Positions 36,555 to 45,555 of a stretch of 64,000 nucleotides of DNA are shown in pieces. Position 1 is the first letter of the stretch, and each line of letters begins with the position of its first letter. The DNA is taken from assembly GCF_032027425.1 (NCBI RefSeq), contig NZ_JAVSJA010000001.1, positions 186,001 to 250,000 of the forward strand, in the 5' to 3' direction. Under the pieces are notes generated by a model. It saw nothing but the letters and a program-made list of their open reading frames with translations, did not search any database and was not told the origin of the DNA. A program made the position numbers and the translations under genes. Source of the stretch: Microcystis wesenbergii NRERC-220 (lineage in GTDB: Bacteria; Cyanobacteriota; Cyanobacteriia; Cyanobacteriales; Microcystaceae).

Positions 36555-37769
36555 ATGATACTTGACAAATTTTTGAACCTAGAAGGAACCTCTATTCAAG
36601 GCTATCGACACCTAGAAAATGTCGGTATAGTTTGACCAGTCGAATCGAAAAAGAAAAAAGCAATCTGTCCTCGTTGTGGGTTAGAGAGCGATAAACTACA
36701 CCAAAATCATCGATATTTAGTCAAAGATTTACCAATCTCAGGACAACCAGTGTACCTACAAGTTAATCGTCGTCAATTTAAGTGCGATAATTGTCGAAAA
36801 CCCTTGAGCGAAGAGTTAGATTTTGTCGCCAGTAAACGAACCTATACGAAAAGACTAGCCGAAAATATACTCGAACAATTAAAATCAGGAGATATTTTAA
36901 ATGTTAGTCGAAGAAATGACGTAACGGAAGAAGAGATTCAAAGAATGCTAGAGGACATTGCTGAAGAAATTACCGAGCCAGACCTATCGGAATTAAAAAG
37001 ACTAGGAATTGATGAAATCGCTCTAGTCAAAGGACAAAAAAATTACTGTGCGGTTTTAGTAAATTTAGATACGGGAAAACTAATAGCTATTCTAGAGAAG
37101 CGAACACAAGAGGAGTTGAGAAAAACGCTTACAGGCTGGGGAAAAGAGGTGTTAGAGCCAATTGAAGAAGTGAGCATAGACCTTTGGTTGCCCTATAAAA
37201 ATTTGGTGAAAGAATTGATGTCATCGGTTGAATTAGTCGCCGATAGATTCCATGTAATGAAACAAATTAATCAAGAGTTAGACGAACAGAGAAGAGCAGA
37301 AAAAAGAGCCGTAGAAGCGCAGAAAAATAAAAAACAGAAAGCGGAAAAAGAAGCGAAGCTAGAAGTTTTAAAGCGAAGTAAATATAGCCTATTAAAAAAT
37401 GAAGAAGATTGAACGGAACCCCAAAAAATTAAACGAGAAGCTATCAAAGAAAATTGGCCAAATTTGAAAAAGATGCAGGAATTAAAGGAAGAATTCAGAA
37501 AGATTTATGAAACCTCAGAGAATCCGACAGAAGGACTGCTATCTATCTCGGAATGGTTGGCAAAATCCTCCAGTGTTTTTACCAAGAGTTGTCAAACAAT
37601 CCGAAACTGGTTTGGAGAAATCATTAGTTATTTCGAGCGAAGAACAACGAATGGGGTAGTCGAGGGGATCAACAATAAACTTAAACTAATAAAACGGCGA
37701 GGCTATGGCTTTAGAAACTTTCGGAATTTTTGGGTTAGAAGTATGTTATCTTGGCATCTTGTCTGTTGA
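36555..37769 (+). pseudogene. ISL3-family transposase with two in-frame TGA codons
   Basis: One continuous frame from ATG 36555 encodes an ISL3-type DDE transposase: the N-terminal zinc ribbon (CPRCG, CDNC), the helix-turn-helix region, the catalytic block KRLGIDEIALVKGQ with ADRFHVMKQ, and the C-terminal VVEGINNKLKLIKRRGYGFRN. It is broken by TGA at 36633-36635 (codon 27) and TGA at 37410-37412. Both lie in otherwise conserved alignment, so the protein is inactive. The element has truncated the gene to its right. Confidence 0.88.
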
Positions 37770-38253
37770 TTTAGCATAAAGAGTAACGAAGAGCCGCATC
37801 GGCTAACTTTTCTAGAGAGCTAACCACAACGGTAATGTGGCTAAACGATCGAGATTTGGATATCCGTTGTGTTCGGCTACAACCCTATAAGCTTGGGGAA
37901 GAGCTTCTGCTTGACATTGAACAAATTATCCCATTGCCAGAAGCAGAAGAGTACCAAGTGAAGGTGAGAGAGCAAGCATCGGCTCAGAGAACGGCTGCCA
38001 GTTTTAGTAAAGATAAGACGCAATATCAGTTCCTTGGAAATATTTACAATAAGCGCCAGCTCGTACTAGCTATCGTTACTCATCACCTCCAAACAAATCC
38101 GGACACAACTTTCGACCAATTACGCCAGATATTCCCTGATGAAATTCATCGTAGCTTTGGTGTTGTTGCCCTACTAGAAAAAGCGACGGAAAAGGGAGGG
38201 GCTAAACGCTACTTCTTAAACGAGGAGCAGTTACTCCAAACCGGAGATGGTCA

Positions 38254-39400
38254 TACCAATTCTCTAAATACCGACTACAGATAAAGCCTCAAGAATATAA
38301 GCACGTCCTGTAATCGAAGCAATTACCTTCTGGGTCATAACTTTCAGTCTCTCGGTAATTAATTCTCTTAATTCATCTAAAGAAGCTGGTAATTTCCATC
38401 TCAATCCCTTCTTTAAGTATTGCCAAATCTGTTCAATTGGATTGGATTCAGGGCAATAGGGCGGTTGAAATATCAGTATAATGTTGTCGGGAATTTTTAA
38501 CTTTTTCGCCTTATGAAATCGAGCATTATCTAACTGGATGATTAAAATACTATCGGCAAAATGTTCAGCAACTAACTCTAAAAATATCTGAAAACATTGA
38601 CTGTTTAAATGAGTGAATTCGTAAAAAAAATGCTCTCCTGTCTTCGGCTCTACCACTCCATATATATAAGTTGCTTGAAATTTCCACTGCACCTTCCCAT
38701 AAGGTTTTATCCCTTTTGCTGTGATTTTTCTGCCACTGATAGTCTTCAGTCCTATTCGAGTTTCATCTTCACATAAAAAGCGAATTTTTCCCTCTAATCC
38801 CATCATTATCATTGCCACCCAACTCAGCATTGCCAGGTTTTCTAAGAAGTTTTTTTAAAATACTCTAACCTTTCTTCTGACTGCTCTAGGCTTTTTGGTC
38901 TCGCTATTTTTGGTGACGCTTTTAGTCTATAATATACTAATTTATGAACGGTTTTATACTTTGCTTTTATCCCTATTTTTTTCTCTAACCATTCACAAAT
39001 CTCGACCTGACTATCAAACCCTTGGTTTTCTTTTAATCTTTTTTCTAAGGCTTTTTCTGCCCATTGGGGAACTTTTCTTGGTCTTCCTGTACCCACTTTT
39101 TTCGACAATAATTTTTCTAATCCCCCTTGACGGTATTTTCCTACCCAATCTTGTACGGTGACTCTGTTTCTCCCGATCATTTCGGCGGCTTCTGTCACCG
39201 TTTTTGCCTTTTTTGTCTTTAATAAGTACAATACTTGTATTCTTTCTTTTCCTGAACCAGTTTTTTCTTGTCTGAGCAGTTCCTTGAGTTCTGCTTCGCT
39301 TTCTCTGATTTCTATCTTAGAAACTCCTGCCATATTTTTCCTTTAACTCTACTAAGATGATATTCTACACTATTTGTAGTCAGATTTTGGAGAATTGGTA
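38254..39400 (-). mobile_element. IS630-type insertion sequence, 1147 bp
   Basis: The ends TACCAATTCTCTAAATACCG and (reverse strand) TACCAATTCTCCAAAATCTG are imperfect inverted repeats of about 26 bp. Flanks are TCA at 38251-38253 and 39401-39403. If instead the outermost TA pairs are read as target duplication, as usual for IS630, the element is 1143 bp, but the host frame would not be restored. It carries one transposase split into two frames. Confidence 0.85.
38264..39333 (-). CDS. IS630-family transposase, probably made by -1 frameshifting
   Basis: Frame A (39333-38842, 163 residues) holds the helix-turn-helix domain: VTEAAEMIGRNRVTVQDWV and the LLSKKVGTGRPRK linker. Frame B (to 38264) holds the DDE catalytic core: CEDETRIG (Asp), IIQLDNARFHKAK (Asp) and PPYCPESNPIEQIW (Glu). 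The two meet at a run of seven A on the coding strand (38850-38856). A -1 slip there joins EYFKK to NFLENLAMLSWV without a gap. All catalytic residues are present, so the element may be active. Confidence 0.82.
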
Positions 39401-39559
39401 TCAGACAATTGCCGTTTGTAATCAGTGGGGGATTGATAACATCAACCCAATCCTTGAAATTGCCAAGAGACAGGGATATCAAGTAGAAGAACTCTAAAAA
39501 ATGGGTCACATCTACCAGCAGATAATCCGGTCAAGTTGGCAGTTGCGTTATTGCCAGAC

Positions 39560-39646
39560 AGCTAACACTGCGTTGGTGCGGACGGAACAGAGGTTATTGA
39601 CGAGAGTTCAAGCTTGTCTGCCGCCGCACAACTTCACCCTTAGAGT
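39560..39646. other. attC-like recombination site, upstream of toxin-antitoxin pair
   Basis: AGCTAACACTGCGTTGGTGC and GCCGCCGCACAACTTCACCC with terminal CTTAGAG form the imperfect inverted arms expected of an integron attC: TAAC and TTAG outer boxes, an unpaired spacer, and an inner arm GTTG-G-TGCGG against GTTG-TGCGG that leaves one extra-helical G. Similarity to the second copy continues to 39690. A coding-remnant explanation is not excluded. Confidence 0.45.
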
Positions 39647-39692
39647 GAGATGACAAAGTGAAAGCTTTTTTGGCAAATTGTCCCCAATTAAA

Positions 39693-39804
39693 ATATAGCG
39701 TTTCCTAAGCTAGTGAGGTACACCTATTTTTCTTCCCTTTTGCCTCTTGCCTTTTGCCTAAAACCCATAACTTTTGTACCTCAGCAGACTGAAAAACGCT
39801 ATAT
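39693..39804. mobile_element. MITE with ATATAGCGTTT termini
   Basis: A 112-bp element from ATATAGCGTTTCCTAAG to AAAAACGCTATAT; the inverted ends extend inward to TGAGGTAC/GTACCTCA. The inside contains GCCTCTTGCCTTTTGCC units. It is inserted within the sequence following the first attC-like site. Confidence 0.75.
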
Positions 39805-39929
39805 CAACTTTAGAGCATTGCTGGGCCACAGAGAAGACTTGAGGGGTGCGTTAATTAACTGTAACAGGTTCCATATTTAGGTTTACGGAGGTTATAATGT
39901 TAAATATTTAGACTATTGAGAGGTTTTTG

Positions 39930-40127
39930 ATGGCTTCCATTACTGTTAATATCTCAGATGAGCAGTTTCGACGATTACAACAGTTAGCTCAGAACAGCCA
40001 AGTTTCCCCTGAAGACTTACTCAGTGCCAGCATAGAAGATTGGTTGGTTGGTCCTAAAAACGAATTTACTCAAGCATCAAGCTATGTACTCAAGAAAAAC
40101 GCTGAACTTTATCGTCGTTTAGCATGA
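39930..40127 (+). CDS. Antitoxin of a Doc-type toxin-antitoxin pair
   Basis: A 65-residue protein from the ATG at 39930 (a TTG lies one codon upstream). ITVNISDEQFRRLQQLAQ followed by VSPEDLLSASIEDWL is a ribbon-helix-helix-like layout, as in CopG/Phd-type DNA-binding antitoxins. It should bind and neutralise the toxin and repress the operon. The stop overlaps the toxin ATG by 4 bp (ATGA). A TATAAT box at 39893-39898 probably drives both genes. Confidence 0.78.
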   Translation: MASITVNISDEQFRRLQQLAQNSQVSPEDLLSASIEDWLVGPKNEFTQASSYVLKKNAELYRRLA

Positions 40128-40510
40128 TACGCTATCTAACATTAGTGGAAGTCCTCGATTTACATCATCAAATTATTCAACAGTCCCAAGGAGCTATGGG
40201 TATTCGTGACCTAGGTTCTTTAGAGTCTGCTATTGCTCAACCACGCATGACATTTGGCGGGCAGTATCTTTATCCGACAATTGTTGATAAAGCTTCAGCT
40301 TTGGGATTTTCAATTGTGATGAATCACCCATTTCTTGATGGCAACAAGCGCACTGGTCATGGGGCAATGGAAACATTTCTGGTGTTGAATGGACTGGAGA
40401 TTAATGCTTTTGTAGATGAGCAAGAACGAGTCATTTTAGCTTTAGCCTCTGGTGAATTAGAACGTGTTGCCTTTACCAATTGGTTACGGCAAAACGTTGG
40501 AGCAAGCTAA
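40124..40510 (+). CDS. Fic/Doc family (death-on-curing) toxin
   Basis: A 128-residue Doc-type protein with the full Fic core HPFLDGNKRT at residues 68-77, the catalytic His and phosphate-binding loop. Doc proteins phosphorylate elongation factor Tu and stop translation; related Fic enzymes transfer AMP. The motif is intact, so the toxin is probably active. Its TAA stop is also the TAAC of the attC-like site that follows, as in gene cassettes where the attC abuts the coding end. Confidence 0.88.
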   Translation: MIRYLTLVEVLDLHHQIIQQSQGAMGIRDLGSLESAIAQPRMTFGGQYLYPTIVDKASALGFSIVMNHPFLDGNKRTGHGAMETFLVLNGLEINAFVDEQERVILALASGELERVAFTNWLRQNVGAS

Positions 40511-40629
40511 CACCGTGTTGGATTCGACCTTACCAAAGTGATTTATAAAAGCCAAAGTTTGGCGGCTGCCGCTCAACTTAGAATGGGATGATGAGGTAAA
40601 CGCTTTTTTGGCAAATTGTCCCCAATTAA
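40505..40629. other. attC-like repeat, second (degenerate) copy
   Basis: It begins AGCTAACACCGTGTTGGATT at the doc stop and returns with GGCTGCCGCTCAACTTAGA. Alignment to the first copy shows a 7-bp loss in the outer arm and divergence of the inner left arm, after which the sequence GCTTTTTTGGCAAATTGTCC is shared exactly. Together the two copies bracket the toxin-antitoxin pair. Confidence 0.4.
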
Positions 40630-40812
40630 GAGAAGACTTGAGACATTTTCAGTGTTGCTGATTTTTACTTGATGGCTAAGTACCTAAGCAAAATTAATTA
40701 CACATATCTAAACACCTCTTGCCTCTTGCAAGAGTGCATGAGTGCCTATCTTCACTAGGAAATTAATTTTGCACGACTACTTACCAGCAAAAGATAGCCA
40801 CCAGCAATTGTA

Positions 40813-42264
40813 TCAATTTGTAAAAGATGGTTGACGTTTGTGCCAATCGGTGGCCTGTTCGTAGGCGTGGGCGACGTGAAATAATTGATCTTCGCGCAGC
40901 ACATTACCCACTAATTGTAAACCAATCGGCAAACCTTGCCCATCAAAACCGCAGGGAAGACTTAACCCGGGTAAACCGGCTAAATTGACGGGAATAGTCA
41001 TTAAATCCGATAAATACATACTCAGAGGGTCCGCCGTTTTTTCCCCAGCTTTAAAAGCTGTGGTCGGTGAAGTGGGAGAAACTAACACATCTACCGATTG
41101 AAAAGCTCGATCGAAATCCTCTTTGATCAAAGTCCTCACCTTTTGCGCTTTCAGGTAATAAGCATCATAATAACCCGCCGAGAGGGTATAGGTTCCCAAC
41201 ATAATCCGGCGCTTGACTTCCGCACCAAAACCCTTGGCGCGAGTCTTGGTGTACATATCAATCAAACTATCGGCATCTTCCCGAATACCGTATTTAACCC
41301 CATCGTAACGGGCTAAATTCGCTGATGCTTCCGAGGGGGCGATAATGTAGTAGGTGGGCAATCCGTAACGGAAACGGGGACAGGAAATCTCTTTAATCGT
41401 GGCACCCAGGGCCTTTAACTGCGCTAAAGCTTGATTAACTGCCTCGGCAACGACCTGATCCAAACCTTCCCCGAAAGTTTCCTTAATTACGCCAATTTTT
41501 AGCCCTTTTAAACTGGTTTTCAGGAATTGGCTATAGTCGGGAATCGGCAGATTGAGACTGGTAGAATCTTGGGGATCGTAACCTGCGATCGCTTGTAATA
41601 AAATCGCCGCATCTTCCACAGTACGACCAAAGGGACCGATCTGATCGAGAGAAGAAGCGTAAGCCACCAAACCAAAGCGAGAAACCAAGCCATAGGTCGG
41701 TTTTAGCCCGACCACGCCACAAAATGAAGCCGGTTGACGAATTGACCCCCCGGTATCCGATCCTAGGGCCACCACGCATTCTTGAGCGGCCACAGCCGCA
41801 GCCGAACCCCCCGAAGATCCCCCCGGCACCCGGGATAAGTCCCAAGGATTAGCAGTAACGTGATAACCGGAGTTTTCGGTGGAACTCCCCATGGCAAACT
41901 CGTCTAAATTGGTTTTACCGACGATAACTGCCCCTAAATCTCGTAATTTTTGGGTAACGGTGGACTCGTAGGGGGGGACAAAATTCTCTAAAATCCGGGA
42001 AGCGCAGGTGGTGGGGATACCCTTGGTGCAGAGATTATCTTTTAATGCGATGGGAATACCTGCTAACAGATGCAGAGACTCACCCCTGGCGATTTTATCG
42101 TCCACTTTTTGGGCTTGTGCGAGGGCTAAATCCGGGGTTAAATGGAGAAAGCTTTTTACTTGTGGTTCGATCGCTTGAATACGAGCGAGAAATTCTGTGG
42201 CGATTTCGACGGCTGTTTTTTCTTTATTAACGAGTTGTTGATGCAGTTGACGAATCGAAGTCAT
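40813..42264 (-). CDS. gatA: Glutamyl-tRNA(Gln) amidotransferase subunit A
   Basis: A 483-residue amidase-signature protein, the glutaminase subunit of GatCAB, which converts Glu-tRNA(Gln) (and Asp-tRNA(Asn) where needed) to the cognate amide. The Ser-cisSer-Lys triad is visible: Lys in [12 protein letters not shown], the serines in [14 protein letters not shown] and [17 protein letters not shown]. Length is normal. gatB and gatC are not adjacent. The presence of asnS in the same window suggests it works mainly on tRNA-Gln. Confidence 0.96.
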   Translation of the reverse strand: MTSIRQLHQQLVNKEKTAVEIATEFLARIQAIEPQVKSFLHLTPDLALAQAQKVDDKIARGESLHLLAGIPIALKDNLCTKGIPTTCASRILENFVPPYESTVTQKLRDLGAVIVGKTNLDEFAMGSSTENSGYHVTANPWDLSRVPGGSSGGSAAAVAAQECVVALGSDTGGSIRQPASFCGVVGLKPTYGLVSRFGLVAYASSLDQIGPFGRTVEDAAILLQAIAGYDPQDSTSLNLPIPDYSQFLKTSLKGLKIGVIKETFGEGLDQVVAEAVNQALAQLKALGATIKEISCPRFRYGLPTYYIIAPSEASANLARYDGVKYGIREDADSLIDMYTKTRAKGFGAEVKRRIMLGTYTLSAGYYDAYYLKAQKVRTLIKEDFDRAFQSVDVLVSPTSPTTAFKAGEKTADPLSMYLSDLMTIPVNLAGLPGLSLPCGFDGQGLPIGLQLVGNVLREDQLFHVAHAYEQATDWHKRQPSFTN

Positions 42265-42399
42265 GTTCAGTTACCGGTTACAACCACCGTCAGGAGCAAG
42301 CAACAACCCCGGACAGCAAAGACCATTTTAGCGTCAGTTTGGCCGTCGGTCAGCTAATCCCCTAAAATTAAAGGAAAGCCTCGCAGGAAAACTAGAGTT

Positions 42400-42556
42400 A
42401 TGACTTTTAATATCCGACAATTAGATAATTTAGACTACACACCTTGATCGAGTTGGCTATCTCTATCAAGGTTATGCCCTTAGTACCATGACTAAGGCAG
42501 ATGTGCAAATCTTAATGGAGAAGATTTTACCGCTCTCGATCGAGTTTGCCGACTAG
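42400..42556 (+). pseudogene. Possible frameshifted small hypothetical gene
   Basis: ATG at 42400 gives MTFNIRQLDNLDYT, then a stop. One extra base in ACACACC would join it to a clean frame DRVGYLYQGYALS...PLSIEFAD ending TAG at 42556. I recognise no family. The rest of the 42265-42659 gap shows nothing. Confidence 0.3.
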
Positions 42557-42659
42557 ACTCTAGTGACCTCTCCAGTTAAACTATAGTAGTCAATAGTTAT
42601 AAAGTTTTAAACGATCACCTATTGTCAGCCTTTTTAACCGGTCACTTTATTACCCACCT

Positions 42660-43022
42660 ATGTTAGACAGTTTCTCCCCCCAAACCTCTAGCCTCGTCCT
42701 CGCTTCGGTGGCGGACTATTTCAAAGTCCTGTCGGAAGTCAGTCGCCTACAGATTCTCAGTTGCTTGCAATTAGGCGCGATGAATGGTAAAGAAATCGCC
42801 GAAGCTACCGGACTAGGTCAGGCCAATCTCTCCAAACACCTGAAAGCTTTAACCCAAGCGGGAATTATCTCGCGGCAACCCCAAGGAGTCAGCGTTTACT
42901 ATCAAATTACCGACCCCGTGATCTATGATCTCTGTCAGGTGGTTTGCGATCGCATTAGTCAGCAAATGCGTCAACGGGCCCGAGAATTCGAGAGTCTGCC
43001 AGCTTTCCATCTCCCCAAATAA
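42660..43022 (+). CDS. ArsR/SmtB-family winged-helix transcriptional regulator
   Basis: A 120-residue protein with the ArsR fold: FKVLSEVSRLQILSCLQLGA, then the helix-turn-helix GKEIAEATGLGQANLSKHLKAL, then the wing ISRQPQGVSVYYQI. The usual metal-binding CVCDL motif of the recognition helix is absent, so it may sense something other than a thiophilic metal, or sense it through other residues. It stands alone with no obvious target operon beyond the pentapeptide gene 55 bp downstream. Confidence 0.88.
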   Translation: MLDSFSPQTSSLVLASVADYFKVLSEVSRLQILSCLQLGAMNGKEIAEATGLGQANLSKHLKALTQAGIISRQPQGVSVYYQITDPVIYDLCQVVCDRISQQMRQRAREFESLPAFHLPK

Positions 43023-43077
43023 AAATTACCAAACCCTTGACATTTTGCCTCAATTATGATAAAGAAAAAAAAATTCC

Positions 43078-43740
43078 ATGCTCCTAGAAGAACTTTGTCA
43101 ACGCTATCGGGAGGGAGAAAGAGATTTTCGGGGGATTAATTTGCGGGAAGGCGACTTAACTAATATTGTCCTCCCAGGAGTCGATTTTTGCCGTGCAGAT
43201 CTGCGACAGGCCCGGTTAGGAAAGATACGCCTTTCGCGATCGCTGCTGAGAGAAGCGGATTTAAGTGAGGCGATTCTCTGGGGAGCAGATTTAAGTCAAG
43301 TGGACTTTTATCGAGCTTGTTTACGCGATGCAGACCTAAGCGGAGCTAATCTGATCGAAGCCAATTTAGAAGCCGCTTATTTAACCAAAGCCGTCTTAAA
43401 CGGGGTTAATCTCAACAGTGCTAATCTCCAGCAGGCCGTGTTAATCGATGCGGATTTTCGCTCCACTTCCGACCAACGCACGGACTTGGGCAAAACTAAC
43501 TTTTGCGGAGCCGATCTCAACTATGCCAATCTGAGCGGCTCCCTGTTATATCGAGCTAATTTCGCCGATTGCCGACTTTGCCGGGTTAATTTTCGTGCTA
43601 GTCCCGAAAGAGATGGATTTATTACCGATCTCACCGGGGCCAGTTTCCGGGGTGCGGATCTCAGTTATGCCGATTTGCGCGGGGCAGTTTTAGAAGATGT
43701 GGACTTGACTGATGCGGATTTAACTGGGACTTTGTTTTAA
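43078..43740 (+). CDS. Pentapeptide-repeat protein
   Basis: A 220-residue protein built almost entirely of A(D/N)LxX pentapeptides (for example ADLSEAILWGADLSQ, ANLIEANLEAAYLT), predicted to form a right-handed quadrilateral beta helix. A short helical lead (LLEELCQRYREGERDF) caps the N-terminus. Cyanobacteria carry many such proteins with unknown roles. It may be co-transcribed with the ArsR gene. There is no signal peptide, so it is cytoplasmic. Confidence 0.88.
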   Translation: MLLEELCQRYREGERDFRGINLREGDLTNIVLPGVDFCRADLRQARLGKIRLSRSLLREADLSEAILWGADLSQVDFYRACLRDADLSGANLIEANLEAAYLTKAVLNGVNLNSANLQQAVLIDADFRSTSDQRTDLGKTNFCGADLNYANLSGSLLYRANFADCRLCRVNFRASPERDGFITDLTGASFRGADLSYADLRGAVLEDVDLTDADLTGTLF

Positions 43741-44017
43741 CTTAGGCAATGAATAACGGGAAAAAGTTCTCATTTTCCACCTCAGGAAAATATCTTAATC
43801 GATCGGAGATTCAATTATTCCCAAAAACTTGCCGGTTGGGCTTGATAACTCAATCAGCCAGAGCTTTTGGCTGTAAATTAAATGGTGCTATAATTCAATT
43901 ATACTGATTCTCGCCTCTGTCAGGCACAATTAAACCTTTGCTAGTCGGCTTTTCAGAATCGAGAATTTGACTGATGTTAACGGGAAACTCTAGACTGTAA
44001 CCAAAGATTAAACAAAA

Positions 44018-45418
44018 ATGCTCACTAAAGAAAGTATCCAGGAATTAAAAATAACTAATCCCGACTTTCTCGGCGAAATATTATCCCAAACGGAGGATAG
44101 TAAAAATCTGGTATTTATCTTAGAAAATCTCGGACAAATCCCCGATAATTTTAATCAAAATATCCTCATGAATCTCGCTCAACACTCCCAAGAGCAGATC
44201 AGATTTTTGGCAATTAAAAATCTGGCTAAACTAGCGGATATAAATTTACTTAATTTTTTCTTTGAGCTTGCGGTTAATGATCCAGAATCTTTAGTAAGAA
44301 GAGAAGCGGTATCGGCAATTGGTCGTCTGAGGAATGGGGAAACTATTCCCTTTTTACTCCAATTTTTAACCGACAAAGACCCGAAAATTATCTTACAGGC
44401 AATTCGAGGTTTATTGGTTTTTAAAAACAATGATATAGTCAAACAATCTCTAATTAAATTAGCAGATCATCCCAATGAAATTATTCAATCAGTTATCAGA
44501 AAAGCTTTCACCAATAAAAAATCTTCTCCCGATCAACTACCCCATCCCTTATCCCCAGAATTTATGAAAAATGTCGTGGTTAATAGCGATGTGCGAGAAG
44601 TATTTCCCTATATTCCTGATCAATCTATTCATCTAACTTTTACTTCCCCCCCCTACTACAACGCTCGCGACTACTCCATTTATACCAGTTATCAAGCTTA
44701 CCTAGATTTTCTCTGTCAAGTCTTCCAAGAAACCCATCGAATTACTAAAGAAGGTCGCTTTTTAGTTGTCAATACTTCCCCGATTATTATCCCTCGTACC
44801 AGTCGCGCCCATGCTAGTAAACGGTATCCAATATCTTTTGATCTACACTATTATTTAGTTAATCATGGTTGGGAATTTATCGATGATATTATCTGGTTAA
44901 AGCCAGAAAGTAGTGTCAAAAACCGCAATGGAGGCTTTTTACAACAGCGTAAACCATTAGCTTATAAACCTAATGCTGTCACCGAATATTTAATAATTTA
45001 TCGGAAAGAAACCGATAAACTGCTTGATTGGAATATGAAACAATACGATCAAGATATTATAGAGGAAAGCAAGGTTTGTGGAGATTATGAAAGTTCTAAC
45101 GTTTGGCGAATTGATCCGACTTTTGATAAAATTCATACAGCAGTATTTCCTATAGAATTATGTAATCGGGTGATTAAATTCTATTCCTATAAAGGCGATT
45201 TAGTCTTCGATCCCTTTGGTGGTAGTGGCACTGTAGGAAGGGCCGCTAGAAATTTAGGTAGATATTTTTTCTTAACAGAACAGGAATCTACCTATGTGGA
45301 TAGAATGAAGATAGATTTGGGTCAGCCAATGCTTTTTGAACCCAAACTAACCAAATTTTTATCTTTAGCAGAATTCTCACAATTGAGTCAGGAACAAGAA
45401 GATGATAACAATCACTGA
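44018..45418 (+). CDS. HEAT-repeat and site-specific DNA methyltransferase fusion
   Basis: A 466-residue two-part protein. Residues ~10-165 are HEAT-like helical repeats (e.g. IRFLAIKNLAKLADINLLNFFFELA, SLVRREAVSAIGRL, DPKIILQAIRGLL). Residues ~180-440 are a beta-class amino methyltransferase: motif IV TSPPYYN starts at 209 and motif I-like DPFGGSGT is at 398-405. The SPPY form favours N4-cytosine methylation, though N6-adenine is possible. No restriction enzyme is adjacent, so it is an orphan. The HEAT domain may replace the normal target-recognition or oligomerisation part. Confidence 0.85.
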   Translation: MLTKESIQELKITNPDFLGEILSQTEDSKNLVFILENLGQIPDNFNQNILMNLAQHSQEQIRFLAIKNLAKLADINLLNFFFELAVNDPESLVRREAVSAIGRLRNGETIPFLLQFLTDKDPKIILQAIRGLLVFKNNDIVKQSLIKLADHPNEIIQSVIRKAFTNKKSSPDQLPHPLSPEFMKNVVVNSDVREVFPYIPDQSIHLTFTSPPYYNARDYSIYTSYQAYLDFLCQVFQETHRITKEGRFLVVNTSPIIIPRTSRAHASKRYPISFDLHYYLVNHGWEFIDDIIWLKPESSVKNRNGGFLQQRKPLAYKPNAVTEYLIIYRKETDKLLDWNMKQYDQDIIEESKVCGDYESSNVWRIDPTFDKIHTAVFPIELCNRVIKFYSYKGDLVFDPFGGSGTVGRAARNLGRYFFLTEQESTYVDRMKIDLGQPMLFEPKLTKFLSLAEFSQLSQEQEDDNNH

Positions 45419-45555
45419 TAGTGTAATTCAGCGAATTATTCGTAAGTTCATTTTGTTAAGGATTATTAAGATGCGCTTACCCTGCGAAAATTCCTTGACT
45501 ATCGCCCCCATCTAAGGTACTGTGCAATAGTCCTATGGTTAGATAATAAATCGGA

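Larger units (their letters stand above)
37793..39497 (+). pseudogene. PD-(D/E)XK nuclease-like gene, 5' lost and cut by an IS630-type element
   Basis: Frame ASANFSRELTTTVMWLNDRD onward (37793-38253) matches the C-terminal half of a family whose N-terminal half is a restriction-like nuclease domain with an ELK-type motif. That half is absent, replaced by the ISL3 pseudogene. The gene is then interrupted at GDG by the element at 38254-39400. Removing the element and one copy of the flanking TCA restores an unbroken frame, GDGQTIAVCNQWG, that continues to the stop TAA at 39495-39497. The nuclease assignment rests on recall of the family layout. Confidence 0.7.

Noticed and set aside
36633-37412. 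TGA codons as selenocysteine or programmed readthrough sites in the ISL3 gene
   Set aside because: No SECIS-like hairpin is evident, the positions are not catalytic cysteines, and pseudogene decay is simpler.
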